This document shows positions 10,959 through 23,100 of a stretch of 64,000 nucleotides of DNA, in pieces. The stretch comes from Isoetes taiwanensis (lineage: Eukaryota > Streptophyta > Lycopodiopsida > Isoetales > Isoetaceae). The number at the start of each line of letters is the position of its first letter. Positions within the stretch are counted from its first letter, which is position 1. Made by a program: the position numbers and the translations under genes. The notes below the pieces were generated by a model. That model saw only the letters and a program-made list of their open reading frames with translations. It was not told where the DNA came from and searched no databases. Location: positions 11,800,359 to 11,864,358 of the forward strand of contig JAJEKV010000010.1 of assembly GCA_021234155.1 (NCBI GenBank). The letters are read 5' to 3'.

Positions 10959-12517
10959 TTTTTTTTTTTTTTTTTTTTTTTTTTTGAGAGAACGAAGTTT
11001 TTTTATATTCTTCAGAATAATAAGTACAATGTTTCAAACATATAAAGGATTACTACAGGAGAAGCCTCAACATCTTCATCCTTTATGCGTAGAAACTTAT
11101 TCTCTGCTCTGTAAGCTAATATATATGAAGCGCATGGTAATCTCCCATATGATACATTAGGGTTTTTTTGAGATTAAAAAAGGGCCTTCAAAACATGCCA
11201 ACTAAGCCAAATGAAGATAAATGAACTACCAATCAGAAATCAAAGCCTGACGGGTCCAGTCAGCAAAACTGTTATAACTAACTCACTGGATCACATTTTC
11301 TAGCATAACTATTGATAGAAAAGTCCAAATGAGCTCTCGTTTAGTGCAATAGATAGATCTCGTTGAGATCTTTCCAACCTATATTTTAACCACTTATGAT
11401 TGTCAAAACTCCAAAAAATGTGGTTTTTACCATTTTTTACTATCCTAAGGGGCTAAAAGATATGCAAACCACCCAAGGTTGGAAAGATCTCAATGAGATC
11501 TATCTATTGCACCAAGCAAGAGCTCATTTGGACTTTCCTATCAACACTTATGCTAGAAAATGTGATCCAGTGAGTTAGTTATAAATTTTCTTGGCCTGGA
11601 TTATCGGTTTTTTTTACGGTTCATATAGCTTAGTCAGCAGTTCTTAGAAGGCCCTTTTATGATCTCAAAAAATCCCTAATGATAAGAATAGACAAGAAGA
11701 TACTAGGAAAAATAGCTCCCGAAGCTTTCTTTTACATATTGAAGAACCAAAGCGGATAATCTAGAAACACTGAACATAGAAGGAAGTACCATAGTATGAG
11801 ACCAACTTAGTTGCTGCATTGTTGGGATGTAAAACAGTCAGCCTAAGTAGGCTAGAAACACGTGCCCAGCCGCCAAGACTCCTCCCAAAAGTCTGGTTCA
11901 TAATATATAAGCTTCTTCCTGCTCACATGATATCCCTAGCTCAGCCCCTAAATTGATCCCATTTCTTGCACTTCAAATCCATTCTAATAATTCCCAAATT
12001 CCACAAAGACCTCAAGATAAAAGACAGATTCTGATCATATCTTGAATATCCTGAACCTTTCTTGCTAGTAAGAAAGAATGGGAAGAGGAAATGACGGAAA
12101 TAGCTAACAATTTTTCGAGTTTTGTATAAGAACACAGACTGCAAAATTTTACAGGCCAAGAAACGCCTTTGTTCAAGATCTCACAAAAATTCATTCCACC
12201 TTATAAGCATCAGCGTTGTTTCAGTGTCATCTTTGCAAGAAAGATTATAATGCTAAGAGCATTAGAACGAAATACCACGTTAGTGGTTTACTAGAGATCA
12301 AGAAAACTGCCCTGAAGATGCTTCCAAAGCTGCAAATTTATCAGGCTATGGTGAAAGATCCAGACCCGAAAAACTACTGCCGTGATCCCTGCTAGCCACT
12401 AACTTGATCCTAAACAAATTGAAGATACTGCATCAGTGCTGGAAAGGCAAGAAAAGGGGGCCTCTCCTTGCCGCCGCCCTAGCTAGCGCGTAAGAACCAT
12501 TTTTCCTCCTCCACGGT
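10959..12517 (-). mobile_element. LINE-type insertion with 13-bp target duplication
   Basis: The element starts with a T run (10958-10985), meaning a poly-A tail on the minus strand, and is flanked by identical cagaaagggctat at 10946-10958 and 12518-12530. A long target duplication plus a terminal A tail is the mark of L1-type target-primed insertion. The minus strand shows short open frames (11941-12194) without a recognisable domain, so it is a 5'-truncated LINE 3' region or a retrocopy. Removing the nested MITE leaves about 1.03 kb. Confidence 0.8.
11155..11680. mobile_element. Foldback MITE nested in the LINE-type insertion
   Basis: Two long imperfect arms, about 11155-11380 and 11405-11680, are reverse complements. 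Matching blocks include attagggttttttt with aaaaaatccctaat at the ends, and agatctcNttgagatctttccaacc in the middle. The four bases gata flank the element on both sides (11151-11154 and 11681-11684). No coding capacity is present. The superfamily is undetermined. Confidence 0.8.
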
Positions 12518-12570
12518 CAGAAAGGGCTATATTGGTGAATTCGTCATATGCAGAAGCATACAATAATTTG

Positions 12571-14384
12571 CGTCAAAGTTCTCTCAATTCTTGAATTTGT
12601 AGAAAAGGCGATTTGGAAAATGAGGATTTGAGAACCGATTAATCTGTTGTGAATGAAAGTTTAAAAATATATCGGTATGCATGCTTCTATGTGCAATTTA
12701 GGTGTTTACATTAACAACGGTGTTCCGGTTATGCAAGCGTGAAGACTCGAGAAAGACATGTCGAACACGCCTTTATTTTACATCGTATGTATATCGGTAT
12801 AGAGTGCTTATTATGCATTTTTTTGCGTGGAAAACATCTTAAATCTTGTTGTAATATTTCGAGGAGTCTCACATACACTCATTAATCAATGTCCCTTTTT
12901 TTGAATTATTACAAAGGAATCTAATAGTTGGTTGCGCACATTGTGCTTCGGGGAATAGTTGGAGCATGCAAAATATAGAATGGTTCAACTCAAATTGGTA
13001 AAGCTAGTGGCCCCAAGACATTCTAGCTGGTTTAGCTTCGCATGGTTTATTTAGATTCATTTTATATGCTTAGGACAAAACGTTTTTTATAACTTACAGT
13101 CAGATTGCACCCATCCGAGCTTCTTGGCTGCTTTGTTGGAGGTAATTCTATATCTCATCATGAAGAAGCTTTTGAGAAATACTTAGGCAGGAAATTGTTA
13201 TCTACTTTGCTGTATATTTGTAACAATGGCTTAGATAGTTACGTCCAATGAGGTTTGCCATTTCTGGAGCAGTTTAGACATGCTGCCCTACTGTCAGTTA
13301 TAGTATCAGTTAACGGTTCTTGCAGGTATGTGGCTTGCTGATTTTGCACACGCATCCGGAAGTGCACTTTCTGCCATGGTATCAGATTGTTTCAAATGGC
13401 TTGATAAGCTTACTCTTCGCCTTTTTTCCTTGATATTTGGTTTAACCGTCAGCATAATTGTTACGTTTTTGCAAATGGCATGGAGGGGTTTGTGGAAGAT
13501 CCTTCTGAATGTTTGGCATTGCAATCACCTCCACGTAGCATATTGTTGCAGGCTCTGCCTTGTGGGCTTTAATCTTGGGTGCAAGCTACTGCCTACTTAC
13601 AAATAGATTCTATAAGTTCAAAATGCTAATTTCAATTTCAAGTATGCATGTCGACATGCACACATGTGGTGAGCGCATATGTTTATGTGGTTGGGAACAA
13701 TTTGATTAAGCTTTGTTCTCAAATAATGCTGAACACAGCTATGGACCAGTTTATAATGAATAAATGATGTAAAGGAGATCAACTTGTGTCCCAATTTTCA
13801 GAAGTAATTGTAGAAATATCTAAATGCTGACGAATCTAAAATATTAAAGGCAGAATTTAACTCGCCGCAAATCAATTATTTCCTGCTTCTGTTGCCAGTG
13901 TTACAAAGTGCCGCATGGAACCTCTATTTATTTCAAACTGAATTCTTATGATTGACTAGCTCAATTTTCCAAACAACTACAAATTATCATGCATTAGATA
14001 TATCATGAGTATATTCTAGAGTTACATTTTTGAAGCAAATGTTATAATTTTTCTGCATTATATTGAGTCAGTGGATTTTTGAGTCTATTTCATGCTTTGC
14101 ACAGGTACTATTTTCTTATATCTTGGAATGCAATGTTTGGATATTCAATGCAATTTCCCCTCATTGAAGTCTTTCCCAGTTTTTCTTTATAGTAATGATC
14201 CATTGTTACAAGGACAATGTTATTTTATTATATCTGGATCAACACCATTGGTTTTAACACAGCCAATAACATCTTACTACTTACTCCCTCTTCTCCATAA
14301 AGCATGGCCTAGGGTCGCCTATGTTTTATTCCACTCGTGTTTTAACTCTGATTTATAAGCCTTTCACATGAATAAAATGTGTAG
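12571..14384. other. No gene assigned
   Basis: A plus-strand frame at 13328-13606 follows a plausible TTGCAG acceptor at 13325 but has no recognisable domain, and its hydrophobic content may be chance. The frame 14092-14358 is T-rich. No repeat boundary was found. Confidence 0.3.
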
Positions 14385-14450
14385 GTACGAGCATCTAAGA
14401 TTTTGCTCCAGAAGAAGATGATGAAGCTTGCTGCAAAAAAGAATGCCTAA
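14385..14450 (+). CDS. Possible terminal exon, unrecognised
   Basis: After a GTAG acceptor a 21-codon frame rich in Lys, Leu and Ala (VRASKILLQKKMMKLAAKKN) runs to TAA. It reads like the basic C-terminus of a protein, but the parent gene is unknown and no matching upstream exon is certain. Confidence 0.25.
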   Translation, partial: VRASKILLQKKMMKLAAKKNA

Positions 14451-14792
14451 AGCAACAGGTTGCAGCAATTTGTTTTTTCATTTCATGCATGCATCTTTGA
14501 TGACATAACTTGATATTTTGGCAACTTCATCTTACTCATGGTCATGCAAAGGGATGTGTAACATACATTAGATGAGAAAAGGCCTGTTTAACAATCACAG
14601 AGTATGGCTTTTACTGGAGATGCTCTGACAAATTTGTAGTTGTGGTTGTGCAACTCTAAAAAATAGAGAACGTTAAACCATTTAAACATTGACTATGATC
14701 AGAGTTGCTTGATATTTTTTGCTTATATGATTCTCCTTTACCATTAGCCTGGTTGGAGAGCAAAATAGATTTAAAACAGCCACATTAAATTG

Positions 14793-15407
14793 TTAAAATG
14801 TAGGTCTGACAAAAAAAGTATCTCTCAACTTCATATGCCTTATAGTCAATTCACATACCTTAGTATCACCTTGGGCATATGCTACACTGTCTTCTTGCAC
14901 AGATGAACAATTGGAACTTTGATCATTCTCCTTGACCTTATAGTTCGAAGCACACTTCCTCTCACAGTCTTCAGATATCTCTTCGGCTCCTTTTAATTTA
15001 TTACCTACAAACACTTCAAAACATGTATACTTTATACTGCATTGTGCATCGTTTTTGGAAGTCTCAATGCCCTATATATGGGTTCCATACACATCAACAA
15101 CTTTACTATCAATGTCGTCATCTAAGTAAGCCTGAAAGTCACCATTATCACAATCAATCCCATACTTAATTGCATCCACTGCAAACCTCTTTATGGCTAT
15201 GGTCTTATTTCCCTGAAAATCAGCTAGAAGCTTTCCACAATCATCTAAAGAAGTAGCATTGCTTAAAGCATCATTGTTGGAATGATGCACTCCATGGATC
15301 CAATAAAGGTGGAGAACTGATGACATCAGTTTCCTAACTTTGCGGCTCTCCATGTCTTTATTCACGGCAATAGCTTTGTTCTTGCTGCCAGAATTCACAC
15401 TGGTCAA
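14793..15407 (-). pseudogene. Unrecognised reading frames, probably decayed gene
   Basis: Minus-strand frames 15072-15407 (111 codons) and 14793-15014 (73 codons) have protein-like, charged composition, with blocks such as RKVRKLMSSVLHLYW and NKTIAIKRFAVDAIKYG, and are separated by a stop. I do not recognise the family. They may be one damaged coding region. Confidence 0.3.
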
Positions 15408-15430
15408 TTATTATATGCTCCTGCTTTGCA

Positions 15431-15681
15431 GGCAAATACAAATGCAGCTGAACTCCTCGAAATTCACGAGAGGACCATCAATGGATATATTCCTTTGTAC
15501 CCAGATTGAATATAAACGAGACAGCGACCGCGGCATTCAAAGAATCTATAGGAGTCTAATTATAAAAGGGAAGCGAATTTTTATATTAAATTTAATACAT
15601 GATGATGCTCCAAGTAATCCTATTTTACCAGGCAAAGCTAAGTACTTTGAGAAAATAGTAGAGTCTTTTGAATTTGCTTGA
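15431..15681 (+). CDS. Possible last exon of a PsbP-like protein
   Basis: After a CTTTGCAG acceptor near 15430 one frame stays open to TGA at 15681. Its end, RSLIIKGKRIFILNL followed by KAKYFEKIVESFEF, resembles the C-terminal beta strand and helix of PsbP-domain proteins (a GRLFTL-type strand, then W.K....+ESF). PsbP-family proteins work in the thylakoid lumen around photosystem II. Only this short end is visible, upstream exons were not found, and the match is loose. Confidence 0.25.
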
Positions 15682-17599
15682 TCCAGCAATTTTATGCAAC
15701 GTTGCAGGAATTCCATCTCAAGTTTTATGCAGAAAGCAATGTTTCTGATACTATAATGCTGATCAGACATGTTACCAAAAAGGACTAGTAGAAAATAATA
15801 ACACATAATGAACCTTACAACATTTAGGAAGACACCTATTGTGATAGAACCCTTACATCATCTTCATTGATTCTTAAAATTGAGTTCAAAGGATTCAATC
15901 TTCCCCACTCTTTGATCATGACTTGGAGAACCATGTTGTTTCACCAAGACTTCGCTATGGAATTCCCATGTGGTTTGGTGGGTGGCTAGGCTCTGATGCC
16001 CACCTACGACATTGGCTCTATTAAAGGTCTTTTCTAACCCAACAAAAATAGAGATGTCTGCCCACTTAGGGATTTTGGAAGATAAAGGTAGTTCGTTGAC
16101 TACAGAGGATTTCGTTTCTAAATGTTCGGGGTTATGGTTTTGAATTGATTGTCAAAATATGACTTTGAACTATGATTTAAGCCACTTCACCCTCCGGCCA
16201 TGGAGGGCAACCCTCCGTGCGCAGCACCTTGTTTTCTTTTGCTTACCTACGTCCTAGCTAGCTAGGAGATATTGGATTTGATGATATATACATTCTCTCC
16301 AACACTTGCATGCAACTAGGTCCAACATTCTACAGATGCTATCCTCAAGATGACACTCTACCGTTGAGTTATGTCCCTATCCTGATCTGGAAGGATAACT
16401 TACTGATGTGCAAGAATTTGAATGAAATGGTGTCGTAAGTAACCTTACTTGTTTAGATGCAATAATGTCCTAGAAGTAGCAACAAGGCTAGGCAACTATA
16501 AGTACTAGAGTTGAAGGCAATGAACTGATGATAAGAGACATGCTAATGTGTTCTACACCTTCTATTTGGCTTCTACTCAATCTCTAAATGGTGTTAGACA
16601 TAGTGGGTATGATGACTATGCATGCATAGTCATGCTAATGATGACATTTCAATAACATGAAACGGGCAATTGAATTATTTTTTCTCTTCAGTTCTTTGGA
16701 TTGGGAGCTGTCTTTAATATTTTATGATGTTAGTTCATGTTGGTTCTAGTTTTTTAAGTGATAATTGACCTTCTAGTATTATCGAAATGTTGTTCTTTGC
16801 AAGAATAGTTTAATTAATTCAACATAGCTGTTCATTGTGGTTAATCTAAAGATAATGAAGTCCAAATAGTAGATTTGAGTAAAATGATGCTCCATTGAAG
16901 AAATTCTATAGAATGCCATATATTTAAGCCTCGAATGACTGCAATAAGATAGAAACTCTATAAACTTATTCAGATTTAATACAATAAACTAGAATAGATG
17001 ACGACATTCTAAAATCAACCTAGGCCTATAATCTTAAAATGTAAAGGTGGGCCTTGTGGAATTCATTGGCCATAACATGCATTTTTATCCCCCAAATCTT
17101 GTAGATGCATATTTGTGAACATCCTTTAGTAAATGGCAAGCAAGTGAGATGGGAGCAAATTTAGTTACTATGAGGGTTAGCTCGAAGAAAGTGTATTTCC
17201 ACAAGACTATCCAAATATTACTTAGCTTGAAGAAAGTACATTCCTTGAAATTAGCTTATATAGTCTTCCCTTGTATTTTTATTAATTGGAATTCACAAAG
17301 CACAATACTTTGAAAACCATAAATCCCACCTAGCCCGTTTGCATGTTTGAAAACAAGAAGAAAGAAGATAAAAAAAACAACATCATGCAACCAGTATAAA
17401 CTTCTATTTATACTGGTTTGAAGGCAAAGTATTCAAAGTTGTTTATAGAGGCAGAATTAGACCATGAGATCACATCCTTCGAGATTCTACTTGATTATAT
17501 TGTATCCAGGTGCAGACGTCTGATTTATACTACTACATTAGAGCCTAATAATGATGATCAAGAAGATGATTGATGATATCTTGACTTCTCGGGGACGTT
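15682..17599. other. Long stretch without a gene
   Basis: AT-rich sequence with no open frame of interest. A small hairpin-forming phrase (ccctccggccatggaggg, 16190-16207) is the only local structure. Probably intergenic. Confidence 0.4.
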
Positions 17600-19210
17600 T
17601 TTTTCAGCTTATCACTTTAGTTTTAGCAGCTTGTTACTTATTTGATCATCTTATTGTCCCTTTAAAGTCAGCTTATTGTTATTTTATTGTCACTTTATAA
17701 TCACTTTTTTTGTCACCTTATTTCCAACCTTATGTCACATTTGAGCATTCTATAAGCACACTATTGACACATTTGTGTCATTTTTTCTCCAAATTCTTGT
17801 TCACAATTATGACATTTTAGTGACATATTAGGGTCGACTTTATATCATTTCTTTGTCACCACTTTTGTCACTATAAATCAGTCTATTGGCATATTTTTTT
17901 ACACGTAGTTTTGTCAAAACTATATCAGTCTATTGTCACAGTTATATCTTTTGTTGGCACATTATAGTCAAATTTATGTCATTTGCTTGTCACTACTTTT
18001 GTCATTATTAACTCAATCTATTGTCACATTTTTGACACATAGTTTTTTTTTTTGAAGAAGCGTGGTAAAAGAATATATTAAAAGAATGGTAATGTTACAA
18101 AGCAAGTGAGGAGGAAGGAGAACTGCCCCAAAGAGACAGTGATACCTCGACACTCCACAACAACTACAACTCATGGAAAACTTCCGCTCTACTATTCCCG
18201 GGAACACCAAAAAGCTTTGAAATAGCTTGTACCTGAGTCGAGGAATCAGAGAGGCCGCAGTCTCTTGAATCCCCCGAAGATCCACAACCGCCGCCGCTTC
18301 CAAATCAACCACACCAACCAAGCCACGCACGACGGATGCAAGGCTTGTCGCTGCATTTGGCGCCAAGCACCGAGGATACACATGAAGCGGCAATTGTTGG
18401 CTATTCAATCTCACCAAATGCGAGCCCGACCCAATCCCGTGCAACCCGCAAATGAGGGCATAAAACCGCACAATGCTCCACAGTCTCACGATGAAGGCCA
18501 CAACAAGGGCAAAGAGGGCTCACACCCGACCTAAACCCGACTCACAAGGACATTCACCACGATACCGATTGCACCACCGCCACATAAGCACCCGAACCTT
18601 CGGTGGGGAAGTGAGCTCCATGTCCACGCCCAAACCGAAGCGCCATCGAGAACCCGGAAGCTGCAGAGACCACTTGCCCGGAGGGGGGTGAGTGTCATGA
18701 ATAGCCAACACCCGGTAACAAGACCGCACAAAACAAGATACAACATCCGGATGAACCTTCCAAACACCGCACCACCACATCACCCCGAGGGACTATAGGT
18801 ATGTGTAGCGGAATACTCCCGCCACTTGTTCCCGTGATAGTTGGGTCCCATCGTCCTTCAGTCAAAGCGAAGCTTTCGAAAGAACTCCCCACGAAGCTAG
18901 TACGACCATCCCAATACCAATCCTCCAAGGTGAGCACGGCTGACTCGCCTCCAACGAACTCAAGGCGTCCAGAGCATTGATGGCGACCAAGGGCTTGTCA
19001 AAGCCATATCTGTCTTTTGTCACATGATAGTACACGTTTACATCATCATTTGTTTCTCTTTTTTTGTCACTATTTGGTCTCTCTATTGTCACATTGATGT
19101 CATTTGAATTTCACGAATTTTCTCGTTGTTATTATCGCTCTGGTATAAGTTTTTGACACATTATTTTAGTGACAAAAAATGTGACAATAAATCATTGTTC
19201 TATTGTAGTG
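17600..19210. mobile_element. CACTA-like transposon end with TGTCAC subterminal repeats
   Basis: From about 17640 the plus strand is filled with TGTCAC and GTCACTT motifs. The orientation flips to GTGACA near the right end, which reads on minus as CACTACAATAGAACAATG. A CACTACAA terminus followed by dense TGTCAC subterminal repeats is typical of plant CACTA (En/Spm) elements, which encode or use a transposase in trans. The base triplet aca follows the end. I did not find the matching left terminus, so the left limit is approximate and the element may be truncated. A LINE tail interrupts it. Confidence 0.55.
18043..19010 (-). mobile_element. 3' end of a LINE (zf-RVT region), nested in CACTA-like element
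   Basis: On the minus strand the frames read GKWSLQLPGSRWRFG, then SPPKVRVLMWRWCN, then CPCCGLHRETVEHC with a later Cys. That order (W.L, PPKVR.F.WR, CPLC....ET..H...C) is the zinc-binding domain at the C-terminus of plant L1-type reverse transcriptase proteins (zf-RVT). A poly-A tail follows, seen as the T run at 18043-18053. Stops and frame changes show it is dead. It lies inside the TGTCAC repeat field, which resumes on the right near 19011. I could not fix a target-site duplication. Confidence 0.75.
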
Positions 19211-20164
19211 ACAAAATTATTGCCCTGTCATTACTTAGACCATTAGGCAAAATTAAAATAAAACCAAAAAGCATAAAGATCTCATTACTATACAGATCTT
19301 TAATAAGAAAATATAGTTCATACAAATGGTCTTAAGATATATCTACAATTAGACAAATCAATTTGTAATAAACTGGCTCAGAGCAATGACTTTGTGTAGT
19401 ATGCAGTGGCTCAGAGCAATGACTTTGATGCTACAGTGTTAATTGATTTCACATATAGAACATATTCTCCAAATGTGAGATTGTAGACTAATCTAAATTA
19501 AGGTGATCAAACACTATGCAAGATTATAAATGTTTGTCTACAAATTGGGATGTTCCTATTAGGATGCAACCCCTTCTACAATACAAATGCCAAGTGTTTA
19601 CCAATCCCATTTGAAATCCAAACCCATTTGAAATCCAAAAACTTCTGTATCTACAGCCATGAACTAAAAATCTGTAAAAATAAGACAGAATGAAGTTATT
19701 TGCAGATTTAGAAGATTGAGGCCTCCCACGATGGGCAAAGCTTTTCTGGCAGCAAAATAATGCCTCAGTTTTAGAGTTTCCTTAAGAGGATCGAGCAACT
19801 TCACTACAGAATTTTGGATTGTATAAAGAATCAAAGGAAAGGAGTTCGAGATATATGTTAAATTTGAAAGACTTATAGAACTTCAGATTTAGAAAACCTC
19901 TATAATTTCGTCTTATCAGCATACTTCAAAAATCCGATGTTTGAAACAATCATGTCCAAATATTGGTGGGGCACATATTCTATTGAAGCATGTGCCCTTC
20001 CTCTTCCCATTGTTCGAGGAAAAACTTTGCAGCATAATCTACCCCAAGAATCTTGCTTAAAGTTAGTGACTGCGTATGTGTTTGATATTGTACAAAACCT
20101 GTTTTAGCCTGTTGTTCATCCTTGTTGGGATCAATGGCATAGGTTGACAGTCTTGTTGTGGGAG
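19211..20164. other. 3' flank of the CSC1-like gene, no other gene
   Basis: The phrase tggctcagagcaatgactttg occurs twice (about 19375 and 19407). No coding region was found. The 3' UTR of the minus-strand CSC1-like gene must lie at the right end. Confidence 0.4.
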
Positions 20165-23100
20165 CTAAGCTAATGGTGCCTCTGTGTCCAAGGAATCCGT
20201 TTGATCCTTGAATATGGGATGCAAATATGCATTCTCTAAATATAATTCGGTATTCCAAACTGTAGCTGTGTCCAAAATATCCTTTTGCATGGCATCCTGA
20301 AGAGAACAACAATCATCACATACTTGTGCTGTGCATATAAGTTTACCAAAAAACCATAATGCGGTGACAACCATGTACCTCCAATGGATATTGGCTATGA
20401 AATGCTGCTTCAAAACGCCTCTTGCAATACAAATGGAAGAGAATTGTGAGTACTAAAAGGACAGCAAGGAGAGGTACAAAGTATCCCGTCATTTTCGTAG
20501 AGAACACTCCAATGAGTGTTAACTGTTCTATAATCATTGATGCTATAATACGATCATGTATATGCGGCCAAAATGCTGCTGCACTCTCATACTCTGCTTC
20601 ATAGACATTGATGACCTGGATAATATTTCTGCCAGGTTAGTATGCGCATATTCTTAATGAAATCACCACACCAAATATATATCAACTATTAGCTTTACCT
20701 GGTGTCGATAGACTACATATGAGAATGCAAAATACACAACAATGAATGGCAGGATAAAAGGCGTCAATATTGCATATATCAGACCCAGAAGGAAGTACAG
20801 CTGCACCTGAGGGAAGGCAGCATCAAAGCCTGCACTACCAGGAGACATAGCTTTCTCCCTGTCCTTTTCTGTTTTTACAAGAAACAGATTCTTAATGTGG
20901 TACAAAAATAGATGCTTCAGTCGTAACATATCGCCTGCTACTGCCGACCAACCATCTACCATGATGTACGTGATGAAAAATGTTGCCTTTATTGGAATGT
21001 TATTACCAAGAAGTTTAACAATTCTGCAAATCAAAGATTTTAATAGAGCGTCAGCATGCATATATAAGCACCTATCCTTGTGTTTAAAAAAGAAACGCAT
21101 GGGTTCCAAAAAGGCATCATGCTAAGTGCATGTATCTAACAACCCAAAAAACTAATTGGATTTATATGGAAAAGGGCTTAGCCTCTCTTTTAGACTAAAG
21201 TATACACACCCTGATGGTGATTCATGAAGAAGGGTACGGAGTTGTTGGAAAGCAGCTCCCGCAATTACAGATGCGAAGAACACATTGATAACAATGAAAT
21301 AGTAATATTTGGCTGCTGTAACTAACTCCAACTTTGATAGTGATATAAAGCCTTCAATTTTGGACATTATCATCAGTATTGTTGGCAGGACAAGTAGAAA
21401 TAGTTTAAGTACAAGTCCAGGCAAAAATCCTTGCAAAAATGACCTGACAAATGGTCTGAAAAATCGTATGTAGGAGTATCAGTCATGTGAAATGAAATGT
21501 GTGTGAACTTATCATGGCACAAATATTACTCACATCTTAATAATTGGCTTCAAGAACTTCAGCTCTTTCTCAATGCCTTCTATGTTGGCTAAGGACTGAA
21601 CAAATGTAACAGGAATAATATAGAAGAATACCAGCAAAAATACTGCTCCAGTCACTAATAATTTTCGAGCATTAAGTTGAATATATGGTATTGCAAGATT
21701 TTGCCAGTAAACATCTCTTGGTTCCGGAGGAACATCTGTCAACCACGTAAATGCATTTCTACTTTGCCGTGTCTGCGCACAAACTGCAGCCCCCCACCGA
21801 TTCTTAAAGTACACAAACGCCACTGGCATTTTTGCCTGATTATCAGAGAGCACACGTTGCCTTTCGGCTTCAATCTGCAAAAACATGGGAGTGATCAGGC
21901 ATCTGTGTCCACTCATAGCTCAGATTCAAATTGGTTAGAATAAGAGTCTATAAGTAGTTCAAGCTAAGCAATGGCATCTCAAAGATCAGATTATATTTAT
22001 TTGCCTTTGCAATGCCCCCTTTCATATTATCCCTTGCTTGCTGTCTCTATCTAAATCTATATTTAAAGCAGGGTCATGCATCTTACCATCTCTGTGACTT
22101 GCGCAATCTTTCCAGTGTAGTAGTCAATGGAATCAACTTTTTTCCCCACAAGTCCCAGACATTTAACCTGCCAAAGTGCCAAGCATTAAATAATCTTGAT
22201 TTTAAAATGGTGCAATTAGCTTCGCGTTATGTTGAAGCTTGGTATGATTTTGTGAAATGCACATAATATTACAATAGAAAATCATCAAAGACACCAAATC
22301 TTCCCGTTTGAAAAAAGCTGTGAGGGAACATTGAGAGACATCAAATTTAACATGGGTATAGTGACAATGCTCTTCTTGAGCAGTTCATCATCTTTCGCAC
22401 TATTAGGTAAGATTGTATTCCATTTTTAAGCTTGAAAGCGGTTGCTAAGATATGACTTTCTGAGACCTTGGTGCCAGTCTGATATGTACACAGATCAAAT
22501 AAAAGGGCAAACTACATTTTCAATAACAAACAAACCATACAATAGTTTAGTTACCTTCTTCATGGGTCTTATTTCAGGATGTCTTGCATGCTTCAGTTGA
22601 TAATAATCCAGCCAATTCTGCAAATGCTCTCTCTGTCGAACCAAATTTGCAAGATAATTCGCATTGTAAACAACCTGCAATGCCCCAATAAAGGTCAAGA
22701 GATGCTTCATTTCAAATTAACAGCGCGTGGTATGAACATTTCTTTATTGTTAATTCACGCAATGCAATATTTACCTGGTGGCCAAGGTAATAGTTCGGGT
22801 GGTTGACCCGGAAAAAATGGTCAATATGAAGGCTTAATGGCTCATCTGGATCAACTGGAATTTGTTGAACTAAAACCTGCAATCAACAGTGCATTAAATT
22901 GTTTGACCTTATGAATGCTTAACCTCCTTCGTCATGGAGGTAATCGCCATCAGTAAATTACCACTGGCATATCAAACTCTATTGAACTAGCAATACGGAT
23001 ATCACCAATTTAGTCAAGCTATGAGTCTAAATGGAACAAATAGTTCAAACTCTATTTTGTTTCTGACTTTAAAGAGGAAAAAAGGCAACCATCCCACATT

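Larger units (their letters stand above)
10933..12570 (+). pseudogene. SPINDLY-like TPR exon split by an insertion
   Basis: After a TTTGCAG acceptor the exon reads 26 bases (10933-10958), stops at an inserted element, and resumes at 12531-12570. The joined frame is HAERAILVNSSYAEAYNNL, which resembles the TPR segment (EKAI.ANPTYAEAYNNLG) of SPINDLY, the plant nucleocytoplasmic O-fucosyltransferase that represses gibberellin signalling. The likeness ends at YNNL and a stop comes seven codons later, without a donor. I found no other SPINDLY exon in the window. It is therefore a broken fragment. A different TPR protein is possible, since the match covers only about 20 residues. Confidence 0.5.

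Noticed and set aside
11848-11880. ctagaaacacgtgccc resembling the Helitron end at 51762
   Set aside because: No GC hairpin follows at the right distance, so the likeness is partial and probably chance.
13328-13606. 92-codon plus frame after a splice-acceptor-like site
   Set aside because: No domain, no donor in phase and no partner exon; kept only as a remark in the intergenic entry.
18265-18783. Several overlapping frames on both strands
   Set aside because: They are shadows of the LINE zinc-binding region read on the minus strand.
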